This document shows positions 1-4,969 of a DNA stretch of 6,128 nt, piece after piece. The DNA comes from an uncultured Prevotella sp. (GTDB lineage: Bacteria > Bacteroidota > Bacteroidia > Bacteroidales > Bacteroidaceae). A program made the translations under genes and the position numbers. The stretch spans positions 1-6,128 of the forward strand of contig CALJCU010000196.1 of assembly GCA_938023885.1 (NCBI GenBank). The letters are read 5' to 3'. The stretch's first letter is position 1, and every line of letters starts with the position of its first letter. The notes under the pieces were generated by a model. The model was not told the DNA's origin, made no database searches, and saw nothing but the letters and a program-made list of their open reading frames with translations.

Positions 1-2
1 AA

Positions 3-24
3 GGCTTATCATTTGAGATAAGCC
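3..24. terminator. Hairpin, possible terminator of an upstream gene
   Basis: GGCTTATC (3-10) pairs perfectly with GATAAGCC (17-24) around the 6-base loop ATTTGA. The following bases are pyrimidine-rich (CAACTTTCTT) but do not form a clean T-run. The stem could be the terminator of a gene lying before the window. It shares the AAGGCTTA start with the terminator stem at the far end of the window (6048-6055). A second small stem, CCCAA (23-27) with TTGGG (36-40), shares bases 23-24 with the first, so the two cannot form fully together. Confidence 0.4.
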
Positions 25-137
25 CAACTTTCTTATTGGGGGAACTCCATCTGAATTTTATTGCATTAAGAGTTATTAAGGTTACTGTCAAGAACTTGAT
101 GACGCACGATAATAAAGTATCTGTGCGGCAAATCGAA

Positions 138-160
138 GGAACGGGTGCCGTAACCGTTCC
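138..160. repeat. 7-bp inverted repeat in the leader
   Basis: GGAACGG (138-144) and CCGTTCC (154-160) are perfect inverted copies separated by 9 bases. A smaller alternative stem, ACGG/CCGT (141-144 and 148-151), lies inside the same stretch. There is no T-run after it, so it does not look like a terminator. It could be an operator-like dyad or a hairpin in the 5' untranslated RNA. No function can be assigned. Confidence 0.35.
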
Positions 161-284
161 CGACAAGGTGCAAAACAAGCGGAACAGTCTGACAAATTTC
201 ACTGTGGCGGCAGAGCACAGCAATTCAATATCCTATACTGTCTGTAAAAGGAAAAACATGACATTTAACTAAATTAGAATTACA

Positions 285-497
285 ATGAAGAAAAAAGTGA
301 AGAAAAAGAAGTATCAAAAACCAGAGATAGAAGTAATAGCTGTAGAACCCAGCCATTTCTTCTGTGTCTCGGGGACAATCCATGGGTGGTCGGTGGAAAA
401 CAATAAGTCAGATGATGACGACTGGAGTGACGACAATTCAAATAACAGTTCAAATAACAGTAAAAAATTAATGTGGAACAACCCATGGGAAAAGTAA
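285..497 (+). CDS. Small Bacteroidales peptide with Y-x-x-P...SG pattern
   Basis: This 70-aa protein has no enzyme domain. It has three visible parts. The first is a very basic start (MKKKVKKKKYQK). The second is a segment running from Y10-Q-K-P13 through EPS (21-23) to FFCVSG (25-30). The third is an acidic and polar tail with DDDDWSDD (43-50) and an Asn/Ser run (51-59). Short proteins with a lysine-rich start, YxxP and a hydrophobic stretch ending in SG are common beside fimbrillin-type and secreted-protein genes in Bacteroides and Prevotella; I know of no settled function. The SG could be a processing point with the tail as the released part, but this is inference. There is no classical signal peptide or membrane helix. 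The ATG at 285 is the first in frame and follows an A/T-rich stretch. The stop lies 5 bases before the lipoprotein start, so the two are probably co-transcribed and translationally coupled. A 12-base tandem duplication encodes part of the Asn/Ser tail. Confidence 0.72.
   Translation: MKKKVKKKKYQKPEIEVIAVEPSHFFCVSGTIHGWSVENNKSDDDDWSDDNSNNSSNNSKKLMWNNPWEK
437..460 (+). repeat. Two-copy 12-base tandem repeat within the peptide gene
   Basis: TTCAAATAACAG occurs twice in tandem (437-448 and 449-460). The unit is a multiple of three, so a gain or loss of one copy keeps the frame and changes only the length of the Asn/Ser-rich tail (residues about 51-59). This could be a site of slippage-driven length variation. 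Confidence 0.8.
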
Positions 498-502
498 TTG
501 GT

Positions 503-2326
503 ATGAGATTCGTGCGTTCCCTACTCTTGTATGGTAGTGTCTTAGGGGGACTTATGCTTTCATCCTGTTCTGGGCAGGATGAATCAGAGACGACAAAGAA
601 GACGAGCAACTCTCCTTATGAGGTTTCGCTCGATGTAGCAATCGATAATCCTGCGGTTGCACCATACAATAAACTGATGACGAGAGTCGGTGTGGAGGAG
701 AATGATGCCAGCGGATTAAAGACTACTTGGGAAACTGACGACAAGCTGACGGTTGCATACCGCAGCGGAGGAACTCTGAAGAAGACAGATCTGACAATAG
801 CATCCATAAACGGGAACTCGGCTACTTTCCATGGAAATGTGGAAAGCAGTGCGGATGCACAGGCCTTCAAGACAAGTACCTTATATGCTGTGAACAATAA
901 GGAAACTGACAAGATAGACGCGTCAATAGATAACAACAAACTGAAGGTCTCTGTTGATTTGTCAGGACAAGACGGTCAAGCCGGCCAAATAGCCAATTAT
1001 GACCTCCTCTATGCAGAAGGAAAGGCTTCCGCCGGACTGCGCTTTAACCACAAGATGTGTGTAGTCCGTATGGACTTTGACTGTGATCCTTCTGCCTCTT
1101 CCGGCAGCAATTCGCTTAGTGAGACATCCTTTATCTATATTCCGAAGACCTCTACCAGCAAGAGCATGTTTGCAGATAAGGCAACTTTTGCGTTCGGCAA
1201 AGAGGGTGAAACCGACGGATATAACGGCGTAACCTTTTTCAGTCCGAAGCTTAGCCGCATACCTTTAACTAACGGCAAGGCGAGTGTTTATGTGGTTGTT
1301 CCTGCAAACGGGAAACTCACGGGCGAACTATTCATAAAGGTTAAATGCGACAACGGCAGCACCTTCCGCCGCCATCTCAACATCAAAGAGAAATCTTTCC
1401 CTGCACAGAAGGTCGTAGCAAAGACCGTGAAGCTGAAAGCATCGGAGAGGACACCTAATATCGGAGACTATCTGTACAGTGACGGCACCTGGGGACCTTT
1501 GGTCTATTACGCTAACAAATACCCTGTAGCCTTGGTGTTCAGTAATTATACAAGTCCGACCGACAGAGAAAAAGGATTTACACACGGATATGCCGTCGGA
1601 CTGCGTGATGCAGCCTGGCCTACACCATGGGGCCCTGACAATAGGGATTATCCTGAAGCTCCCAATCTGTTTGATCATATTGATGCCACAGCACCGCTCA
1701 CAATGATGAACAACTTGGACGGGTTGAGCCTCTGCCAGACCCTGAACGATAGATACCTGAAAAATTATACTTATGAGAATTACTACGCCCATGGAGGAAG
1801 CAAGGCTGCGATACCTCTTGCTATGGAGTATGGCGGAGCAGGATGGGAACATGCTTACGATCCAATTCCGCGTGTTCCCACGCCGCCACACACAAGCGGA
1901 TGGTATCTGCCAAGTATCGGACAGTGGTTTCTGATGTTTGCCAATCTTTCGGGACTGGATCCGAACGAACTGCAGATCGCACGGGATGGTGGGGGAAATG
2001 TATATAGCCTGAGCTGGCTGTTCAGCTCGGCAGATGAGAAGAATAAATATCTAAAGAATTTCATAAACTGTTTCGATACTTATTTTAATCCTATCCTCGG
2101 TCAGTATTCCCGTGATCATAGAATACCAGAGTCAGCATTTTACCTTCCCACCGATGATGGTCGGACAGACCTGTGGTATCTTTGGGCTTGCGATGAAGCA
2201 AAGTCGGACGGTTCTGCTTGCTGCGTGCGCCTTGCCCCAACGGAAATAGACTTTACTTATCTCGGCAAACGAAATGGTACCGATGATAACAATGGCTATG
2301 CGGCTCGTTCGGTAATCGCTTTCTAA
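503..2326 (+). CDS. Fimbrillin family lipoprotein with FISUMP-like C-terminal domain
   Basis: This 607-aa protein is predicted to be exported and lipid-anchored. It has a basic start (MRFVR), a hydrophobic core (residues 7-19) and a lipobox LSSC with Cys22 as the lipidation site. The N-terminal half looks like a Bacteroidales fimbrillin (Mfa/FimA-type beta-sandwich), with the signature-like segments WETDDKLTVAY (76-86) and FNHKMCVVRMDF (181-192). From about residue 319 a second domain begins with IGDYLYSDGTWG. It continues through HGYAVGLRDA and SGWYLPSIGQW (465-475) and ends ARSVIAF, close to the R-x-V-L-A-F end of FISUMP/DUF1566-like modules in this phylum. It is therefore a candidate fimbrial accessory or tip subunit, or a stand-alone surface adhesin. 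The start at 503 is preferred over in-frame ATGs at 473 and 485 because it puts the signal peptide at the N-terminus and follows the peptide stop by 5 bases. No chaperone, anchor or other fimbrial gene is present in the window. Family assignment is good; the ligand is unknown. Confidence 0.85.
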   Translation: MRFVRSLLLYGSVLGGLMLSSCSGQDESETTKKTSNSPYEVSLDVAIDNPAVAPYNKLMTRVGVEENDASGLKTTWETDDKLTVAYRSGGTLKKTDLTIASINGNSATFHGNVESSADAQAFKTSTLYAVNNKETDKIDASIDNNKLKVSVDLSGQDGQAGQIANYDLLYAEGKASAGLRFNHKMCVVRMDFDCDPSASSGSNSLSETSFIYIPKTSTSKSMFADKATFAFGKEGETDGYNGVTFFSPKLSRIPLTNGKASVYVVVPANGKLTGELFIKVKCDNGSTFRRHLNIKEKSFPAQKVVAKTVKLKASERTPNIGDYLYSDGTWGPLVYYANKYPVALVFSNYTSPTDREKGFTHGYAVGLRDAAWPTPWGPDNRDYPEAPNLFDHIDATAPLTMMNNLDGLSLCQTLNDRYLKNYTYENYYAHGGSKAAIPLAMEYGGAGWEHAYDPIPRVPTPPHTSGWYLPSIGQWFLMFANLSGLDPNELQIARDGGGNVYSLSWLFSSADEKNKYLKNFINCFDTYFNPILGQYSRDHRIPESAFYLPTDDGRTDLWYLWACDEAKSDGSACCVRLAPTEIDFTYLGKRNGTDDNNGYAARSVIAF

Positions 2327-2409
2327 GTTTTGCAACCTCTCAAATAAACTGATTATACTTTAGTCGCAGTTAACATTTCGCCGCCTTTTGGCACAGACAA
2401 TCAGAAGTT

Positions 2410-2589
2410 ATGGCATTCTACAAGAAAATGAATTGGTGGCGTGATGGGCGGCTGGAATCTTCTATCGTGAGTGAATTATTTTATAACTCTCTATTTTATG
2501 GGTGCAAGGTCTGTTTGGAAGCAGGGCTTGCGCTTGTTTTTGTTGTTATTCGCTATATTGAACTTGCCTGTTCAAATGTCAGAGGCTAA
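2410..2589 (+). CDS. Doubtful 59-aa ORF, unknown function
   Basis: An ATG-started frame encodes 59 residues beginning MAFYKKMNWWRDGRLES, with a hydrophobic middle (about 37-53, AGLALVFVVIRYIEL). The opening MAFYKK resembles the start of Bacteroidetes HU-like DNA-binding proteins, but nothing after it fits that family, so a truncated and frameshifted HU relic is only a guess. The hydrophobic stretch could be a single membrane helix. It has no good promoter (the nearest is TACTTTAG at 2356-2363, with poor spacing to an upstream TTTG). It ends two bases before the minus-strand relaxase-like fragment. It may well be non-coding. Confidence 0.2.
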   Translation: MAFYKKMNWWRDGRLESSIVSELFYNSLFYGCKVCLEAGLALVFVVIRYIELACSNVRG

Positions 2590-2591
2590 CA

Positions 2592-2789
2592 TTATCCTAT
2601 TAAATTTCTAAATATTTTTCCATCTTGATATACCGTCTGCCGGTGATGGTCAACAAGCATATACCCATATGGTGGCCTGTCCTTTGAGCCGAAGAAGATA
2701 AGGTCTATACCGGATTTCCGTTTCATCATATTCGGCCGGCTCCGCATGGCTGAAAGGATCTTTGGTTGGACATTGGGACTCTGAACCCG
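2592..2789 (-). pseudogene. Relaxase-like C-terminal remnant (minus strand)
   Basis: The minus strand is open from just after an in-frame TAA (2790-2792) to a TAA at 2592-2594; an internal ATG at 2745-2747 gives 51 aa. The translation contains KSGIDLIFFGSKDR, PYGYMLVDH and QTVYQDGKIF. This order (GID-hydrophobic-F, then YG-x-x-hydrophobic-DH, then VY-x-G) resembles the segment after the catalytic domain of Bacteroidetes mobilisation relaxases, which I recall as GIDVVFR...RIYGVTFIDH...VYNGS. No catalytic domain or HUH motif lies in the window; the frame is blocked upstream, and other minus-strand frames are broken. I read it as the relic of a degraded mobilisable element. The resemblance is from memory and moderate; chance is not excluded. 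Confidence 0.33.
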
Positions 2790-2925
2790 TTAATTAACAC
2801 TATTGGAGCATGACTCCACTTTAAAGTTATCATAGATATGCAACATTCGAGCGCATTCCGGAAGAAAGTTGCGTTGTGGCCTCTACTTTTTTATCCAACT
2901 GGTGTAAAATTCGAGATATTTTATG

Positions 2926-2933
2926 TAAGTTTG
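2926..2933 (+). promoter_or_regulatory. Bacteroidetes -7 promoter element TAAGTTTG
   Basis: TAAGTTTG matches the Bacteroidetes housekeeping sigma -7 consensus TAnnTTTG exactly. It lies 22 bases before the ATG at 2956, so transcription would start about 7 bases after the element and give a leader of roughly 15 bases. No clean -33 TTTG is present; the position expected from a 19-base spacing (2903-2906) reads TGTA. It probably drives the DUF gene and the dehydrogenase gene as one transcript. Confidence 0.6.
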
Positions 2934-2955
2934 CAGACAATATTAATCATGGAGA

Positions 2956-3573
2956 ATGGACCCAGAAGAAGCCAGTAAAGTGAAGCTCAGCGAGAACATT
3001 ATTCTCGCCGATGCCGACTACATAGACTATGTAGCTTTCCAGCTATCCGTACAGTTCGAACGTATGATAGGCCGCCGCATCCCCAGGGCGGACCTCAGTC
3101 AGTGGGCCGTGGACATCGCCCTCGACGGCGGACTACGTGCCGACGGCAAGCCGCACGAGACGCAGGTCGTCCTTGTGCACGAGAAGCAGAACCCTAGACT
3201 TGATAATTTCACACCATCCATCTACGACACGGAGCTCAACGGCCAGGCGTTCAAAGACGAGAAGCTCGGAGAGTTTCTCATCAACGCCTATGCCGTAGGC
3301 GATGTCGTGAGCAAAGACGACTACCTCCTAGACACGGTGAACATGGTGCTGGGCCACGACGAGGTGAAGCGCCTCATGATCATTCCCAACGGTGAGCAGG
3401 GCTCCATCTACGAAGAGCTCGGCGCTGTGCTGCGCGATACCCCCGAGGACAAACGCATCACGCTCTTCGCCATGCAGCCCATGCCCGGTGGCGACTTCCG
3501 GCAGGAGATCCTCGGCTATTCGCTCATGAACGCCTTGGGTATCAAGAGCAATGAAATCAACCCACAACGATAA
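2956..3573 (+). CDS. Conserved Bacteroidales protein of unknown function (probably DUF6621)
   Basis: This 205-aa soluble protein has no signal peptide or membrane segment. The pattern KLSENIILADADYIDYVAF (10-28), FERMIGR (34-40), ETQVVLVHEK (68-77), KRLMIIPNGE (138-147) and EILGYSLMNALGI (184-196) matches, from memory, the uncharacterised DUF6621 family of Bacteroides and Prevotella. Alternating hydrophobic beta-strands and helices, with an acidic patch after the first strand (D19, D21), suggest a Rossmann- or PIN/NYN-like fold, but no complete catalytic set is evident; this is inference. The ATG at 2956 is the first in-frame start after a stop. A GTG at 2980 is possible, and a 9-codon out-of-frame ORF starting at 2949 overlaps the start and ends at 2978. 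The gene is followed after 27 bases by the dehydrogenase, so both probably form an operon. Codon use is C/G-rich, unlike the fimbrillin locus. Confidence 0.75.
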   Translation: MDPEEASKVKLSENIILADADYIDYVAFQLSVQFERMIGRRIPRADLSQWAVDIALDGGLRADGKPHETQVVLVHEKQNPRLDNFTPSIYDTELNGQAFKDEKLGEFLINAYAVGDVVSKDDYLLDTVNMVLGHDEVKRLMIIPNGEQGSIYEELGAVLRDTPEDKRITLFAMQPMPGGDFRQEILGYSLMNALGIKSNEINPQR

Positions 3574-3600
3574 ACATTCAACATTTAACATTATAATATT

Positions 3601-4842
3601 ATGAGCAACAGAGTACTGATGATTGGAGCCGGCGGCGTGGCTACGGTATGTGCTTTCAAGATTGCACAGAACACTGATGTATTTGGTGAATTCATGATTG
3701 CCAGCCACCATCGTGAGAAATGTGTCAGGCTCGTCGACGCCATCCACGCCAGAGGCTATAAGATGCCTGTCGAGACCGCGGAGGTCGACGCCGACAGCGT
3801 AGACCAGTTGGAGGAGCTCTTCAACAGTTACAAGCCCGACCTCGTCATCAACCTTGCCCTCCCCTATCAGGACCTGAGTATCATGGAGGCATGCCTCGCC
3901 TGCGGATGCAGCTACCTTGACACAGCCAACTATGAACCGAAAGACGAAGCCCACTTCGAATACAGCTGGCAATGGGCCTATAAAGACCGCTTCGAAAAAG
4001 CAGGACTGACGGCTATTCTCGGTTGCGGCTTCGACCCGGGTGTGTCACAGGCTTACACAGCCTATGCCGCCAAGCATCACTTCGACGAGATCCACGACCT
4101 CGACATCGTCGACTGCAACGCCGGTAACCATCACCACGCGTTCGCAACGAACTTCAACCCGGAGATCAACATCCGTGAGATAACACAGAAAGGTCTCTAC
4201 TATGAGAACGGAGAGTGGAAAGAGACAGACCCCCTCACCGTACACCAGGAACTGACTTATCCGAACATCGGCAAGCGCGACTCTTACCTCATGCACCATG
4301 AGGAGCTCGAGAGCCTCGTGAAAAACTATCCGACGATTAAGCGTGCCCGTTTCTGGATGACCTTCGGCAAGCAGTATCTCACGTACCTCAACTGCATCCG
4401 GAACCTCGGCATGAGCCGTATCGACCCCATCGTCTATGAGGCTCCCCTTGCCGACGACCCCAAGAAGACAGTGAAGGTGGACATCGTGCCACTGCAGTTC
4501 CTCAAGGCCGTGCTGCCAAACCCACAGGATCTCGGGAGCAACTACGACGGTGAGACCTCCATCGGCTGCCGTATCCGTGGCATCAAGGACGGCAAGGAGC
4601 ACACCTATTATATATACAACAACTGCAGGCACCAGGATGCTTACAACGAGACGGGCATGCAGGGCGTGAGCTACACCACGGGTGTGCCGGCGATGTGCGG
4701 TGCCATGATGTTTTTCAAGGGTCTGTGGAAGAAGCCGGGCGTGTGGAACGTTGAGGATTTCGATCCCGATCCATTCCTCGAGCAGCTCAACAGGCAGGGC
4801 TTGCCCTGGCACGAGGAGTTCGATAAAGACATCGAACTGTGA
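3601..4842 (+). CDS. Carboxynorspermidine/carboxyspermidine dehydrogenase (saccharopine dehydrogenase family)
   Basis: This 413-aa cytoplasmic enzyme has an N-terminal Rossmann nucleotide-binding motif, GAGGVAT (9-15), after a first beta-strand RVLMI. It then has DLVINLALPY (80-89), YLDTANYE (105-112), GCGFDPGVSQ (141-150) and a C-terminal TTGVPA (359-364), all as in saccharopine-dehydrogenase-like proteins. The length and the GCGFDPG segment fit the subgroup that makes carboxynorspermidine or carboxyspermidine. These enzymes condense aspartate beta-semialdehyde with diaminopropane or putrescine using NADPH, and NspC then decarboxylates the product. This is the known spermidine route in Bacteroides. 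A true lysine-pathway saccharopine dehydrogenase is less likely. The nspC partner is not in the window. The ATG at 3601 follows an A/T-rich 27-base gap after the DUF gene, with no terminator between them, so co-transcription is likely. A GC-rich inverted repeat begins directly after the stop codon. Confidence 0.85.
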   Translation: MSNRVLMIGAGGVATVCAFKIAQNTDVFGEFMIASHHREKCVRLVDAIHARGYKMPVETAEVDADSVDQLEELFNSYKPDLVINLALPYQDLSIMEACLACGCSYLDTANYEPKDEAHFEYSWQWAYKDRFEKAGLTAILGCGFDPGVSQAYTAYAAKHHFDEIHDLDIVDCNAGNHHHAFATNFNPEINIREITQKGLYYENGEWKETDPLTVHQELTYPNIGKRDSYLMHHEELESLVKNYPTIKRARFWMTFGKQYLTYLNCIRNLGMSRIDPIVYEAPLADDPKKTVKVDIVPLQFLKAVLPNPQDLGSNYDGETSIGCRIRGIKDGKEHTYYIYNNCRHQDAYNETGMQGVSYTTGVPAMCGAMMFFKGLWKKPGVWNVEDFDPDPFLEQLNRQGLPWHEEFDKDIEL

Positions 4843-4959
4843 AGCCCCTCTCCATACACATTAAAAGAAAAAAATATTATTAACATTTAAAATACAACGT
4901 TCCCTTGACCCTTTGAAAGTAATCAACCCTCCTTTGGGGAGGGAATCAGGGAGAGGGCT
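4843..4959. repeat. Inverted pair of GC-rich repeats (REPIN-like) between the dehydrogenase gene and recA
   Basis: AGCCCCTCTCC (4843-4853), directly after the stop codon, is complementary apart from one bulged base to GGAGAGGGCT (4950-4959). The two arms face each other across an A/T-rich spacer, the layout of paired REP sequences. In RNA they could fold into a long-range stem that encloses the inner hairpin (4927-4943) and separates the two genes. Between them, A/T-rich sequence (4861-4895) may hold the recA promoter, but no exact TAnnTTTG is present. Confidence 0.5.
4927..4959. repeat. Dispersed palindromic repeat unit upstream of recA
   Basis: CCCTCC (4927-4932) and GGAGGG (4938-4943) form a 6-bp stem with the loop TTTGG. 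The unit continues as AATCAGGGAGAGGGCT. From memory, this pattern (CCCTCC-TTTGG-GGAGGG followed by a G/A-rich arm) occurs many times in intergenic regions of Bacteroidales and other Bacteroidetes genomes. It ends only about 10 bases before the recA ATG, so it forms most of the recA leader. Read through in frame, it makes a false N-terminal extension of RecA. Confidence 0.6.
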
Positions 4960-4969
4960 CTTATTTATT

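Larger units (their letters stand above)
1..284. other. Leader/intergenic region before the peptide-fimbrillin genes
   Basis: No convincing gene lies here. The only longer plus-strand reading frame (36-272) would need a TTG start and has no recognisable domain or family pattern. The region holds two overlapping short hairpins at its left edge (3-24 and 23-40) and a 7-bp inverted repeat (138-160). I looked for the Bacteroidetes -7 element TAnnTTTG and found no exact match. The nearest is TAAATTAG at 270-277, only 7 bases before the peptide start. Transcription of the downstream genes may therefore begin further upstream or use a non-consensus (for example ECF-type) promoter. This is inference. 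Confidence 0.5.
2327..2955. other. Gene-poor region, probably decayed mobile DNA
   Basis: About 630 bases separate the fimbrillin gene from the next solid gene. The stretch holds a doubtful 59-aa plus-strand ORF (2410-2589) and, on the minus strand, an open stretch resembling the end of a relaxase (2592-2789). It also has a perfect 10-base palindrome GTTAATTAAC (2789-2798), a small hairpin TGGAG/CTCCA (2804-2808 with 2814-2818), and the promoter of the following gene (2926-2933). No clear terminator follows the fimbrillin stop. Short minus-strand frames interrupted by stops continue to about 2944. None has a clear start or family pattern. Confidence 0.5.

Noticed and set aside
138..160. Invertible promoter repeat controlling the fimbrillin locus
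   Set aside because: The inverted repeats are only 7 bp and 9 bases apart, too short and too close for an invertible segment, and no recombinase gene is present.
36..272. Plus-strand 78-aa open frame before the peptide gene
   Set aside because: It needs a TTG start directly beside hairpin sequence, has no family pattern, and covers a stretch that looks like leader DNA. Not reported as a gene.
270..277. TAAATTAG as a promoter for the peptide gene
   Set aside because: One mismatch to TAnnTTTG, no -33 TTTG at the right distance, and it would start transcription at the ATG itself.
473..502. Longer start for the fimbrillin lipoprotein at 473 or 485
   Set aside because: It would overlap the peptide gene and place 6-10 polar residues before the signal peptide. 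The ATG at 503 gives a normal lipoprotein start.
2329..2363. TTTG plus TACTTTAG as a promoter for the 59-aa ORF
   Set aside because: The spacing between the elements is 23 bases, longer than the usual 19-21, and the -7 element has a mismatch. The ORF itself is doubtful.
2765..2800. tRNA-like anticodon arm (GGGACTCTGAACCC)
   Set aside because: It looks like a Gln anticodon loop, but the loop would be 8 bases with a 3-bp stem, and no acceptor, D or T arm with GTTCGA is present.
3328..4812. Long minus-strand open frames opposite the DUF and dehydrogenase genes
   Set aside because: They mirror the C-ending codon bias of the real plus-strand genes, and their translations show no domain or start context.
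4913..4969. N-terminal extension of RecA from a TTG at 4913
   Set aside because: The extra 19 residues are translation of the palindromic repeat. Normal RecA proteins start as at 4970.
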